Source of the DNA: Nitrososphaera sp. AFS
GTDB taxonomy: Archaea > Thermoproteota > Nitrososphaeria > Nitrososphaerales > Nitrososphaeraceae
Direction of reading: 5' to 3'
NCBI RefSeq assembly: GCF_009898475.1
Contig: NZ_QURE01000001.1
Coordinates: 1-37,373 of the forward strand
Length of the DNA: 37,373 nucleotides
Numbering within the stretch: the first letter of the stretch is position 1; each line of letters starts with the position of its first letter. The notes beneath the pieces are model-generated. The model searched no databases, was not told the origin of the DNA, and worked only from the letters and a program-made list of their open reading frames with translations. This document shows, piece by piece, positions 1 to 11,300 of the stretch. A program made the position numbers and the translations under genes.

Positions 1-993
<993 letters not shown>

Positions 994-1384
994 GCACCTG
1001 CTATAAACTAGGTGTAGTCGTGGAGGTAAATGCGCATTTGAACACGTAGAATTGTTGTGGGTCAGATTGTAGGTAGATCTATACGTGGCAGATCCTTATT
1101 TTTCTAAAATTAAATGTTATCAATGAGAGTATTTTTGCTAAAGGGCATTTCGTAACGGTTCTAAGTACAGTTAGGATCTGTAGCACAGAGCTACTGAAGG
1201 ACAACTTAGAATGAAAAGATATTCTGGATGAGTCACGAATTGCAACTCACCCAGAATTGTTCCCCATCGGTTTGGTCGATGCGATTAAACATTGATGATC
1301 ATGTAATTTAAACCATACTTACCAAATAGACTCATATCCTAGCAAAAGGACAGAGACGAAGATATTTTAAAGAGGAGGATGTAT
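994..1384. other. 23S downstream spacer with hairpins, no gene
   Basis: No convincing gene. It holds a small hairpin at 995-1014 (CACCT/AGGTG), one at 1180-1194 (GTAGC/GCTAC), and a long imperfect hairpin at 1221-1257. These may belong to rRNA trailer processing or transcription termination. A TTTAAAC box at 1307-1313 could be the promoter of the following gene. Confidence 0.5.
1221..1257. repeat. 13-bp-arm inverted repeat downstream of 23S
   Basis: Arms ATTCTGGATGAGT (1221-1233) and ACTCACCCAGAAT (1245-1257) are complementary except for one A/C mismatch, with an 11-nt loop. It lies about 230 nt past the presumed 23S end. It could be a processing or termination structure of the rRNA transcript, or a small RNA. 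Confidence 0.55.
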
Positions 1385-1699
1385 ATGAATTGTCTAGCAT
1401 TGAGCGGAGACAATAAACAGTTTCTTTCGCAACAGCTACTATGGATTGGAATTTCTTTAGGCATAAGTCTCGCTATTTCATTTTTAATACCCTTTCCTTA
1501 TTCCTTGCCCATAATTATCGCAGTTTTTATTTTGCTTAGCTTCTATGTAAGGAAGAGAACTCTAAAGAGGATGGGCATGTCTGGTGCATCAATGTTTGGT
1601 TATAATTCGCTGAGCTATTATTGTATGAATTGTGGAACAAAGCACAATCAAGCCTCTTGTCCAAAGTGCGGATCAAAAATGAAAAGAGTGGGCTCATAA
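1385..1699 (+). CDS. Small membrane protein with C-terminal zinc ribbon (unknown function)
   Basis: A 104-residue protein. I choose the ATG at 1385 over the in-frame ATG at 1379 because the GGAGG at 1374-1378 abuts the first ATG but lies 6 nt before the second. The N-terminal half has one long or two short hydrophobic helices (about residues 16-52) followed by a basic KRTLKR stretch. The C-terminus has a zinc-ribbon motif CMNCG...CPKCG. This is the layout of small archaeal membrane-anchored zinc-ribbon proteins whose role is unknown. It stands alone between the rRNA and the TBP gene, on the same strand. Function is not assigned. Confidence 0.75.
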   Translation: MNCLALSGDNKQFLSQQLLWIGISLGISLAISFLIPFPYSLPIIIAVFILLSFYVRKRTLKRMGMSGASMFGYNSLSYYCMNCGTKHNQASCPKCGSKMKRVGS

Positions 1700-2049
1700 G
1701 AGGCAATTAGCATACACTTTTTGATCGATTGCGGCTACATCAAGCTGCGAGAGCATCTGCATATGTGCTGTGCGGTACAAGAAAGGTAGATACTATCACG
1801 CCAAAATATGGGTTCTGCCAGCTGTGGATGAAATCATGCTAACCAAAATTCCAACGTTTAGTAGTCTGCCTGAACCGAACGCACTAGTTTATCACAAAAT
1901 GCAAATGTTCACATCACTACATCACTAATAGTTAGGTCAGTTGTATTTAGTCCCAATTTGTAAAACATACTATCGAGATTCGTTTCTCGTTGAATTCTAA
2001 TATTCTAGGTAAGCCTTGTAGCTCCGTGCTTTTCAGGTACAAACGCAGG
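1700..2049. other. Intergenic stretch, nothing recognised
   Basis: No open frame with protein-like character, no tRNA and no strong hairpin seen. Its right end merges into the TBP promoter. Confidence 0.5.
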
Positions 2050-2072
2050 TATATATACAGCCGGTTTATAAA
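2050..2072 (+). promoter_or_regulatory. TBP gene promoter with two TATA-like boxes
   Basis: The palindrome GTATATATAC (2050-2059) is centred about 29 nt before the TBP start codon, the spacing expected for a leaderless archaeal transcript. A second perfect TATA-like box, TTTATAAA (2065-2072), lies between it and the start, too close to drive a leaderless message. The second box could be a place where TBP represses its own gene; that is inference. Confidence 0.5.
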
Positions 2073-2083
2073 GCCCATGTAGT

Positions 2084-2647
2084 ATGCCTCAAACAAAACC
2101 CATTGTCAGCATAGAAAATGTGGTTGCGTCGGCGACAGTAAACCAAACGGTAAACTTAAACTTAATTACACAAATATTTCCAGATGTAGAATATCATCCT
2201 GATCAATTCCCAGGGCTTGTTTTCAGGTTGAAATCGCCGAAAACAGCCACACTCATATTTAGCTCAGGGAAGATGGTATGTACTGGTGCAAAATCGGAAG
2301 AGCAGGCCATTAAGGCCGTGAGAAATGTAGTTCAAAAATTAAAAAAGGGAGGAATTCCGGTTGAACATGAACCACAGATTGAAATTCAGAACATAGTTGC
2401 TTCTGCTAGTTTGGGCGGCAAAATTCATTTAGAGCTTGCTGCGAGAGTTCTTCCTAGGAGCATGTATGAACCTGAACAATTCCCAGGTTTAATACACAGG
2501 ATGCTGGACCCAAAAACAGTGATCCTCCTTTTTGCAAGTGGTAAATTGGTTTGTACAGGAGCAAAAAAAGAGAGCGAGGTATACAGGGCCGTCCACAACC
2601 TCCATATGTTATTGGAAGAAAAGAACCTTATGATATATGAAAGCTGA
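2084..2647 (+). CDS. tbp: TATA-box-binding protein TBP
   Basis: A 187-residue general transcription factor that binds the TATA box and, with TFB, recruits RNA polymerase to promoters. The sequence is two direct repeats of the TBP fold: residues ~6-90 and ~97-182. Each has the hallmark order P-(E/D)-QFPGL near its middle and a SSGK-V-CTGAKSE or ASGKLVCTGAKKE segment near its end. Length matches archaeal TBPs (about 180-190). The start at 2084 is the only ATG before the conserved IENVVASATV segment and lies ~29 nt from a TATA box, which suits a leaderless mRNA. It is followed by the LarA-like gene on the same strand after 86 nt. Confidence 0.97.
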   Translation: MPQTKPIVSIENVVASATVNQTVNLNLITQIFPDVEYHPDQFPGLVFRLKSPKTATLIFSSGKMVCTGAKSEEQAIKAVRNVVQKLKKGGIPVEHEPQIEIQNIVASASLGGKIHLELAARVLPRSMYEPEQFPGLIHRMLDPKTVILLFASGKLVCTGAKKESEVYRAVHNLHMLLEEKNLMIYES

Positions 2648-2733
2648 TGGAACCGTTAGTTGTGTTCATCAGAATTTCTGCCTGTGAGATTTAGATATGC
2701 CAGAGCCTTAACTCGGAAGATATCGAAAAAGGC

Positions 2734-3831
2734 ATGCCAGAGATTTGGCTCAAATATGGTAATACACAGGTCGCACTTAATATAAAATTAGAGAACCTAC
2801 AAGCAGAAATCTCGCCCGAGGTCCAGAACATTTCAGAGGATGAGATTATCAGGGAACTACACTCCATACCCTTATCCAGCAAAACGTTAGTCTTAACTCT
2901 GTCTGAGTCTCCGGCTGTTAATAGAGTTGCCTCTATGCTTAGCCAGATGAGTGAAGCTAAGGGTTATCAACCACCTGAGATTAAAACTCTAGAAAGGGCT
3001 GCCACACACGATTCAGAGAAAGGGTTTAACATAGGAACTGCGGATTCTCCGCTATATCTTAATAAACAATATAGCGATGTCGTATTTATTTCGAGAGTAT
3101 CTTACGATCCATTGTTTGGGTTTAGCGGTACACCAACTTTGCTTTTGCGAAGATACATGTACTCTCAAATGCTGAAAGCTTATGAGTCAAGGAATTGCGA
3201 TATTCCAACGCCAGGAGCTAGGTGTCCTCCTCTTGAAGAGGCGCTAACTAGTTCCTCTAGTATTACTGCTTATTCTTTAGAGGTTGTCGAATCCGGCTCA
3301 ATCATATTAGGAGTTTTCGCAGGCAAGGTGGCCGATGCCTTTAGAAAGGCCATAGAAAACTTATCCTCAACTGAGATTGCAGTAGAGCAAACAAAATCTT
3401 TAATCCTGAGTGGCACTGATGAATCGGACATCGATTTATCTACATCATTGAACCTGCTTTGGAATTCTGCTCATGTGATTCAGGAGGAAGGTTCAGCTGT
3501 TTTATTGGCTGAAAATCGAAGAGGTCTGGGTAAAGGAGCTCTTAAAATGTTTCTGGAGGGAAAGCTAAGAGTTGATGACATAGCCAGACACGGGTTCTAT
3601 ACTGAAGGTTTAGAACATCTCCTGTACCTCCAGAATCTACGAGAGAGATACCAACTAGGTATTCTATCCACTCTGCCACAATGGTATCTGTCAAAATTAG
3701 GCCTTGAGAGTTACAGAGGAACGAGAGAACTTTTAAGCAGATTGTTGAGTAGATATGGAAAGAAAAGCAAGATACTGGTCTCACGAATAGGTTATGCTCA
3801 CCTGCTAAAGACGGATCGCGATGTAAGATAA
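2734..3831 (+). CDS. LarA-like (nickel lactate racemase family, DUF2088) protein, cofactor residues apparently lost
   Basis: A 365-residue protein I relate to the LarA family by three segments: ADSPLYLNKQYSDVVFIS...GFSG (about 103-132), ILGVFAGKVADAFRKA (about 191-206), and AENRRGLGKGALKMFL (259-274), the last matching the LarA C-terminal AEC-DGLG-E-F block. The C-terminal region 285-355 also follows the LarA pattern. However, LarA binds its nickel pincer cofactor covalently to a lysine (K184 in L. plantarum) in an SGG-x-K motif, ten residues after a catalytic histidine (H174). Here that motif reads SGTPT, with T135 at the lysine and D125 at the histidine. No GTHR-type motif is visible either. 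So it is probably a non-racemase paralogue. Its place directly after TBP hints at another role. Family membership is inferred by eye and should be tested by profile search. Confidence 0.7.
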   Translation: MPEIWLKYGNTQVALNIKLENLQAEISPEVQNISEDEIIRELHSIPLSSKTLVLTLSESPAVNRVASMLSQMSEAKGYQPPEIKTLERAATHDSEKGFNIGTADSPLYLNKQYSDVVFISRVSYDPLFGFSGTPTLLLRRYMYSQMLKAYESRNCDIPTPGARCPPLEEALTSSSSITAYSLEVVESGSIILGVFAGKVADAFRKAIENLSSTEIAVEQTKSLILSGTDESDIDLSTSLNLLWNSAHVIQEEGSAVLLAENRRGLGKGALKMFLEGKLRVDDIARHGFYTEGLEHLLYLQNLRERYQLGILSTLPQWYLSKLGLESYRGTRELLSRLLSRYGKKSKILVSRIGYAHLLKTDRDVR

Positions 3832-4733
3832 GGTTCGACTTAATCGCGTTCAGATTGCGAGAGAGCACCTCTGACAACTCTTGCTTCATTGACGAAGTAC
3901 CACTACCGTCATCTCACTTAATAGAATGATACCTTGTTGACCTAAACTTAAATAATAATAATTCAGCCAATAAGTGGAACAAAATACATTTTTATCCAAT
4001 AATCCGTGCTGGCTTTGGCGTTGGCAGTGAGAATGATTGCCTCCGATCTAGCTGTTTAGTTTTAGCCTAAACAACTAAACGCTAACGATACGGCCATAGC
4101 TTTAGCTTAAACGACTGCGAATAAATTGATTCACGAGCTATATTGTTCCTCTCAAACACCGATAGATTATTTATTCAAAAGTTGGGTTACGGAATTAGAT
4201 TCTACCCAGCACAAAAGTTATTGTCGTTCATTAGGGGAGCAGAATTGTCCGACGAGAAAGGAGAAAATGTGCCAAGTTGAGGTTGTTTACACCGATGGTA
4301 TAAGCAAACATCTATGCCATTATACCTCTAAAGCATAGAGAATAAATCGGCGTTTGGCCAAAAGGAGAAATCTTGTCATTCTTATCTGGAATAATCACAT
4401 ACCTATGGGCTCCACATAGCAATCGATGGATTTCAGATGCGGTTTCGTAATTGATTGAAGTGACGAAGCCGAAAAATGGACACATGAGATATGAATTATT
4501 GAAAAAAATTGGTACTATTAAGTTATTTAGGCGACTGGTCACCTTCAGCAGCAGAAGATAATGAGTCTTTTATTGAGCTACTCTACCTCCGAATTTTATA
4601 GATACATGCATAAGAAATATTCATTTTTTCAATATCCTTATATATCCATTTGAGGAACAAGTGAAGATTTCGTGATGACTCAAATTCAAATAGCCGTCCG
4701 TCATCTAATTGACTTAGGGGTATAATCTAAGAA
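3832..4733. other. 900-nt intergenic region without a supported gene
   Basis: Two short open frames (about 70 and 76 codons, opposite strands) exist but neither looks like a known protein. A hairpin with arms GTTTAGTT (4054-4061) and AACTAAAC (4073-4080) is present. The near-palindromes TTTAGCCTAAAC (4060-4071) and TTTAGCTTAAAC (4101-4112) repeat 41 nt apart. A TATA-like TTATATAT at 4638-4645 could serve the rpoH operon with a leader of about 65 nt. Confidence 0.5.
4054..4080. repeat. 8-bp perfect inverted repeat
   Basis: GTTTAGTT and AACTAAAC flank an 11-nt loop. Part of it is echoed by a related near-palindrome at 4101-4112. It may be a terminator for the upstream gene or a binding site; there is no further evidence. 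Confidence 0.4.
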
Positions 4734-4985
4734 ATGTCGAGCGATAAAAAAACGGTAGAGATTACCAACCATACGTATCAGCCAAAGCATGAGATTCTAG
4801 CTAAGGATCAGGCACAAGAAATTTTAAAAAAATACAATACAAAACCGGCACAGTTACCTTATATTATGATGGATGATAAAGGAATAGAGAATTTGGACGT
4901 TCGGCCCGGCGATGTAATTAAAATAACCAGAAAAAGTGCAACCGCAGGTGAAAGTGTATATTACCGCTATGTCGTAGAATCTTGA
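4734..4985 (+). CDS. rpoH: DNA-directed RNA polymerase subunit H (Rpb5-like)
   Basis: An 83-residue archaeal RpoH, equal to the C-terminal domain of eukaryotic Rpb5, part of the polymerase jaw near incoming DNA. Diagnostic segments are PKHEILAKDQAQEILKKYN near residues 18-36, QLPYIMMDD, and the closing GDVIKITRKSATAGESVYYRYVV, typical of the family. Length is normal. It heads the rpoH-rpoB-rpoA operon, 10 nt before rpoB, the standard archaeal order. Confidence 0.96.
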   Translation: MSSDKKTVEITNHTYQPKHEILAKDQAQEILKKYNTKPAQLPYIMMDDKGIENLDVRPGDVIKITRKSATAGESVYYRYVVES

Positions 4986-4995
4986 GTTTATTATA

Positions 4996-7900
4996 ATGTG
5001 GCCCATAATTAATGATCTACTGCGAAGAGACGGAATTGCTAGACAACATCTGAATTCATACAATGAGTTCATGGAACGGGGACTTCAGAGCATCATTGAT
5101 GAGGTCGGAGAAATTGAAATAGAAACAGCGGAGTACCCATACAAAATCAAGCTTGGAAAGATCAAACTACAGCAACCCCGCATTATGGAACTTGATGGAT
5201 CTATCACACACGTTGCACCCATGGAAGCTAGACTACGCAATCTAACTTATGCCTCACCCATTATGCTTGAATGCAGCATCGTAGAAGATGGTAAAATCTT
5301 GGAGTCTAGATTTATTCATATCGGCGATATGCCAGTAATGGTCAAATCAAATGCATGCATCCTGCACACTTTGTCTGAACCTAAGCTTGTGGAGGTAGGC
5401 GAAGACCCCCGCGATCCTGGCGGCTATTTCGTGATAAATGGATCGGAACGTGTGATCGTGGGCTTGGAAGATCTTTCGTATAACAAGATCATTGTAGACA
5501 CAGAGGAAACGTCGGGAGCCCTACTTTACAAGGCCAAGGTCTATTCTTCAATTGTAGGCTATAGGGCCAAGCTAGAACTGATAATGCGGCCTGACGGGTC
5601 TGTGGTTGGTAAGATTCCTGGTTCTCCTGTTGACATTCCTTTAATTACACTCGTTCGAGCCCTTGGACTGGAGTCAGATAGGGACATAGCAAACGCTGTT
5701 ACATTAAACCGAACCATCCAGGATGAGCTTGAACCATCTTTTGAAAAAGCTGGAGAAATAGTGTCAAGCAGGGATGCTATTGTCTACATAAGTAAAAGAA
5801 TTGCGCCTGGAATGCTTGAGGAGTTTCAAATAAAGCGAGCAGAAACCCTACTTGATTGGGGTTTGTTACCACATTTAGGTAAAAACCCTGACAATCGGCA
5901 TGAAAAGGCATTATTCTTGGGAGAAGCAGCTAGTAAGTTGGTAGAATTGAAGTTAGGTTGGGTAGACGCTGATGACAAAGATCATTATGGAAACAAAGTA
6001 ATCAAATTTGCAGGTCAGATGCTTGCAGATCTGTTCAGGACTGCTTTCAGGAATCTTATCCGAGACATGAAGTATCAGCTCGAGCGTTCAGGCCAAAAAA
6101 GAGGCATCAATGCGGTCGCAGCCGCCGTAAGACCAGGCATAATCTCCGATAAGCTTAACAATGCTATTGCGACAGGAAACTGGGGCAGGGGTAGAGTCGG
6201 TGTCACACAGCTGCTTGATAGAACCAATTACATGTCAACAATCAGCCATCTACGTAGGATACAATCTCCGTTAAGTAGAAGTCAACCCAACTTTGAGGCG
6301 CGTGATTTACACGCCACACATTTTGGTAGAATATGCCCGGCTGAAACACCCGAGGGTTCTAATTGTGGCCTTGTAAAGAACCTGGCACTTTCCGCTGTGA
6401 TTTCAGTTAGCGTGTCATCAGCCGAAATTGTAGAAAAACTATTTGAATTAGGCGTGGAACATGTCGATGAAGCTAACGAGGGGCTAAGGAGCATTGGTGC
6501 TAGAATATTTGTAGATGGGCGGTTGATCGGATATGCAGAAGATGGACAGCGTTTGTCTAATATCCTGAAAGATATGAGGAGGACCGGAAAAATTCATCCC
6601 CACGTGGGTATTTACTTTTATTCTTCAGCCAACGAAAATGCGACTAGACGACTATACGTAAGTTGTAACGCTGGCAGAGTACTCAGACCATTGGCGGTAG
6701 TCAAAGATGGCAAGGTACTTGTGACTAATGAGATAATTGAGAAGATAAATAAAAAATTCTTGTCTTGGACTGACCTCCTTTATATGGGAATGATTGAGTT
6801 AGTTGATGCAAACGAAGAAGAAAATTGCTATGTTGCTATTGAAGCTGCACAGTTAGAAAATTCACATACTCACTTAGAGATATTTTCATCAGCGATCTTA
6901 GGTGTAGGAGCGTCAATTATTCCATATCCGGAGCATAATCAATCTCCGAGAAACACATATGAAAGTGCCATGGCCAAACAAAGTCTAGGTTTCTCTACTC
7001 CATTAATGAATGCTAGCACTTACGTAAGACAGCATTTTATGCTTTATGCTCAGACTCCGATGGTGAGCACCAAGGCAATAAGCCTCCTAGGTCTAGATGA
7101 TAGGCCTACCGGTCAGAACTGCGTCGTCGCTGTTTTACCTTTCGAAGGTTACAATATCGAGGATGCAATCGTGTTCAACAAATCCTCAGTTGAACGTGGC
7201 CTTGGCCGCACTTTCTTCTATAGAGTGTACGAAGCAGAGTCTAAACAGTATCCTGGAGGCATGAAAGATACATTCGAGCTTCCCTCCTCAGATGCAAATG
7301 TACGGGGATTTAGAGGAGAGAGAGCGTACAGGTTACTGGAGCAAGACGGCGCGATAATGCATGAAGCTGTCGTCACCGGCGGTGACATTTTAATTGGAAG
7401 AACCTCTCCGCCACGATTTATGGAGGAATACAAGGAATTTGAGGTGAAGGGTCCGTATCGTAGGGACACATCTGTAGGAGTAAGGCCATCAGAAAATGGG
7501 GTAGTGGATACAGTTATCATGACTCAGTCCATTGAAGGAGGGAAAATGTACAAAATTAGAGTGCGTGACATGCGAATCCCGGAAATTGGTGACAAGTTCG
7601 CTTCGAGGCATGGTCAGAAGGGTGTAATTGGTATGCTCGTCAATCAAGAAGATCTTCCTTATACTGAAGATGGAGTTGTGCCTGACATCATGATTAATCC
7701 CCATGCATTCCCATCCCGTATGACTGTTGGGCAATTCATGGAATCTTTGGGAGGAAAAGCCGCATCATTGAGATGTCGCACTGTTGATGGATCAGCTTTC
7801 CTGGGAGAAAAATTAGATGACTTGAGACCAATTTTGGAGGAGCACGGCTTCAAATATAGCGGCAAAGAAGTCATGTATGAGGGTAGGACAGGCAAAAAGT

Positions 7901-8325
7901 TTCCTGCTGAAGTATACATTGGTGTAGTGTACTACCAAAAATTGCATCATATGGTCGCAGACAAAATACACAGTAGAGCAAGAGGCCAAGTCCAAATGCT
8001 AACTAAACAACCCACTGAAGGTAGAGCTCGAGGAGGAGGGCTGAGGTTCGGAGAAATGGAACGGGATTGTCTAATTGCTTACGGAGCATCGATGATGCTT
8101 AAGGACAGATTGTTGGAGGAGTCAGACAAAGCTGAGGTTAATATTTGTGAAAGATGCGGCCTGTTAGCTTACTATGATGTTAAACAAAGACGGTATATCT
8201 GCAGAGTAGACGGAGATAAAGCTAAGATCTCTTCGGTGGTTATCGCGTATGCCTTTAAACTTTTATTACAAGAAATGATGAGTCTTAACATCGCTCCTCG
8301 GCTGCTAGCTAGGGAGAAGGTGTAG
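4996..8325 (+). CDS. rpoB: DNA-directed RNA polymerase subunit B (unsplit)
   Basis: An 1109-residue second-largest polymerase subunit in one piece; many methanogens and halophiles split it into B'' and B'. It forms half the active-site cleft. Visible landmarks are the fork-region segment DRTNYMSTISHLRRIQSPL, the ETPEGSNCGLVKNL motif, EGYNIEDAIVFNKSS, and GDKFASRHGQKGVIG with H872. The C-terminal clamp zinc site shows C1051, C1054 and C1069, but the fourth expected cysteine is D1072 (CRVDGD). The start at 4996 gives a normal N-terminus. It lies between rpoH and rpoA in the expected operon. Confidence 0.98.
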   Translation: MWPIINDLLRRDGIARQHLNSYNEFMERGLQSIIDEVGEIEIETAEYPYKIKLGKIKLQQPRIMELDGSITHVAPMEARLRNLTYASPIMLECSIVEDGKILESRFIHIGDMPVMVKSNACILHTLSEPKLVEVGEDPRDPGGYFVINGSERVIVGLEDLSYNKIIVDTEETSGALLYKAKVYSSIVGYRAKLELIMRPDGSVVGKIPGSPVDIPLITLVRALGLESDRDIANAVTLNRTIQDELEPSFEKAGEIVSSRDAIVYISKRIAPGMLEEFQIKRAETLLDWGLLPHLGKNPDNRHEKALFLGEAASKLVELKLGWVDADDKDHYGNKVIKFAGQMLADLFRTAFRNLIRDMKYQLERSGQKRGINAVAAAVRPGIISDKLNNAIATGNWGRGRVGVTQLLDRTNYMSTISHLRRIQSPLSRSQPNFEARDLHATHFGRICPAETPEGSNCGLVKNLALSAVISVSVSSAEIVEKLFELGVEHVDEANEGLRSIGARIFVDGRLIGYAEDGQRLSNILKDMRRTGKIHPHVGIYFYSSANENATRRLYVSCNAGRVLRPLAVVKDGKVLVTNEIIEKINKKFLSWTDLLYMGMIELVDANEEENCYVAIEAAQLENSHTHLEIFSSAILGVGASIIPYPEHNQSPRNTYESAMAKQSLGFSTPLMNASTYVRQHFMLYAQTPMVSTKAISLLGLDDRPTGQNCVVAVLPFEGYNIEDAIVFNKSSVERGLGRTFFYRVYEAESKQYPGGMKDTFELPSSDANVRGFRGERAYRLLEQDGAIMHEAVVTGGDILIGRTSPPRFMEEYKEFEVKGPYRRDTSVGVRPSENGVVDTVIMTQSIEGGKMYKIRVRDMRIPEIGDKFASRHGQKGVIGMLVNQEDLPYTEDGVVPDIMINPHAFPSRMTVGQFMESLGGKAASLRCRTVDGSAFLGEKLDDLRPILEEHGFKYSGKEVMYEGRTGKKFPAEVYIGVVYYQKLHHMVADKIHSRARGQVQMLTKQPTEGRARGGGLRFGEMERDCLIAYGASMMLKDRLLEESDKAEVNICERCGLLAYYDVKQRRYICRVDGDKAKISSVVIAYAFKLLLQEMMSLNIAPRLLAREKV

Positions 8326-8337
8326 GAGGGACGATAT

Positions 8338-11300
8338 ATGGAACAACCGCTTAAGGTTCTTGGTGGAATCAAATTCAGTGTCTGGTCGCCGGTGGAAATT
8401 CGAAAATTCAGTGTTGCTGAGATAACAGCTCCAGAGACATACGATGAGGATGGCATGCCAGTCCAAGGCGGATTGATGGATAATAGGCTAGGGACGTTAG
8501 AGCCTGGACAGAAGTGCGCAACTTGTGGTAACACTTCGGCCAAATGTCCTGGCCATTTCGGGCATATAGAACTTGCAGAGCCAGTTCTCCATATTGCTTT
8601 TGTCGATGACATTCACAAACTGCTCGTGATAACTTGTCGTTCGTGTAATAGACTAAAACTAAATTCAGAAGAACTAGCCAAATATCAGAATTTGAGAGAT
8701 GGCAAAGCTGCTTATGCGGTCATCACTTTGGAAAATGTAAAAGCTGATATAATTGAGAAGGCCAAAAAAGTTCACATCTGTCCTCACTGCCAAAAAGAAC
8801 AGAATGACCTAGTTTTTACCAAGCCAACAATCTTTGTTGAGAAAACCGAAGCTGGTGAAAACCGATTACTACCTATTACGATAAGGGAACGTTTAGTGCA
8901 TATCTCTAATGAGGATCTGGCACTCTTGGGTTATGACCCCTCGACAGCAAGGCCGGAATGGTTTGTACTGCAAGTCTTACCCGTTCCTCCTGTCACTGTG
9001 AGACCTTCTATAATCCTAGAGACTGGAATTAGGTCAGAAGATGATCTGACACATAAACTTGTTGATATCATTCGAGTGAATCAGAGACTTAAGGAAAGTA
9101 AGGAAGCTGGCACACCACCACTCATCGTTCAGGATCTGGTGGACCTATTACAGTACCACGTTACCACATATTTTGATAATGAAGTTTCAGGCATTCCACA
9201 AGCACATCACAGGTCAGGCAGACCACTTAAGACTCTTACCCAAAGGTTAAAGGGCAAAGAAGGGCGATTTAGAGGCTCACTCTCCGGGAAAAGGGTTGAT
9301 TTCTCTAGCAGAACTGTAATTTCTCCTGATCCGAATTTGGAGATCTCTCAAGTGGGGGTCCCAGTCGATGTGGCTAAAAAGCTTACGATTGCTCAAACGG
9401 TCTCTCAATGGAATGAAGAAGAGTTAAAAAAACTTGTCATCAATGGCCCAAATATCTATCCAGGAGCAAATTATATCATAAGACCTGACGGGGTCAAAAT
9501 TAGATTGGATTACGTTAATGATAGAAAGGTGATTGCAGAATCACTTTCCTCAGGTTATATGGTTGAAAGGCATCTTGCGGAAGGTGATATAGTCATTTTC
9601 AACAGGCAACCCTCGTTGCATCGTATGTCAATAATGGCACACTACGTAAGGGTACTCCCATATCGCACTTTTAGGCTCCATCCGGCTGTTTGCCCACCAT
9701 ACAACGCCGACTTTGACGGGGACGAAATGAATCTTCATATCCCGCAAAGCGAGGAAGCGAGGGCTGAGGCGGCATTGCTGATGAGGGTCCAAGACCAGCT
9801 CATCTCCCCTAGGTATGGCGGTCCCATTATTGGCGGAATAAGAGATTTTATTACTGGAGCTTTCATTCTAACGAGTGATAACACAACACTGACAAGGGAA
9901 GAATTTGCGAATTTGGCTCTTGTTGGTGGGTACAAGGGACCTCTTCCAGAACCTGGAGTCAACAAAGATGGTCAAGGACTATTCTCCGGGAAGCAATTAT
10001 TCACTCTTTTTCTCCCACGAGATTTTAACTTTGTAATCACATCTAAATGGAACAAGGCGACTAAAGGAGAAGGCAAGGATGTAGTAATAAGGAACGGAGA
10101 ATTACTCAGTGGGGTCATTGATAAAGCTTCAATCGGAGCTGAGGAACCTGACAGCGTTTTACACAGAATAGTCAAAGATTACGGAAATGACGTTGCAAGG
10201 AAATTTTTGGATTCAATTTTAGTGATGCTGAAAACGTTCATCACTTACAGGGGCTTTTCTTATGGGTACTCTGATTTATGGCTAGAGCCAGAAAAAAAGC
10301 AGGAAATTTCAAATGTTATTCATAAAGCATATGAAAAAGTTTACGAGCTCATACAACAGTATAAGGACGGTTCACTCCCGCTAACACGAGGCTTGGCAGC
10401 TGAAGAAGCATTGGAGCTATATGTGGTCAATGAATTGTCCAGAGCAAGAGATAGAGCAGGAAAAACGGCAGACAGAGCGTTTCCGGATAATAATTCAGGT
10501 GTCATTATGGCGTCGACCGGTGCAAGGGGGTCGACACTGAATATCGGCCAAATGACTGCGGCGTTAGGACAACAGTCTATTAGAGGAAGACGAATCTATA
10601 AAGGCTATCGTTATAGGGCTCTACCCCATTTTAAAACTAATGATACAAACCCGGATGCAAAGGGTTTCGTCAAATCAAATTATAGAGATGGGCTAAACCC
10701 GCTAGAGTTCTTTTTTCATGCCATGGGCGGCCGAGAAGGCTTGGTCGATACTGCGGTCAGAACCCAACAGTCAGGCTATATGCAGCGACGCCTGATAAAT
10801 GCTCTTGAGCATCTCAAAATCGAATACGATCGGACTGTTCGCGATCCTCATGGAAATATTATACAGTACTTGTATGGCGAAGATGGCATTGATCCTGCGA
10901 AAAGCGACCATGGAGAGGCAGTGAACATTTCTAGGTTGATAGTCAGTGAGCATCTGGAAGATGATGGTAAAATCGCTACCGATAAAGAGCTTCAGGAGGC
11001 CATTTCCATTTATTCGAACGAGCTGAATCCTAAAATTAAGTCAGACTTGTATACGTTTCTTTCTGAGAATAAAATTAGTAAAGATGGGCTGAAAAGGGTA
11101 ATGCGAAAAGCACTTGATCTTATTGATAGAGCTATGGCTGAGCCAGGAGAGGCAGCAGGAGTTGTGACCGCTCAATCTATCGGGGAACCTGGTACACAAA
11201 TGACACTGAGAACATTTCATTTTGCTGGGGTAAAAGAGAGAAATGTGACGTTAGGACTTCCAAGGCTAATTGAGCTGGTTGACGCTAGGAAAAAACCAGT

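Noticed and set aside
4090-4099. ACGGCCATAG, similar to the start of archaeal 5S rRNA, also at 15853-15862
   Set aside because: The downstream 5S hallmark (GAACC-GGAAG-TAAGCC region) is missing at both places, so these are not 5S genes.
4126-4338. 70-codon plus-strand frame starting with TTG
   Set aside because: No family resemblance, no promoter or ribosome-binding signal at the right distance; composition not clearly coding.
4312-4542. 76-codon minus-strand frame
   Set aside because: Random-looking protein with no recognisable motif or signal.
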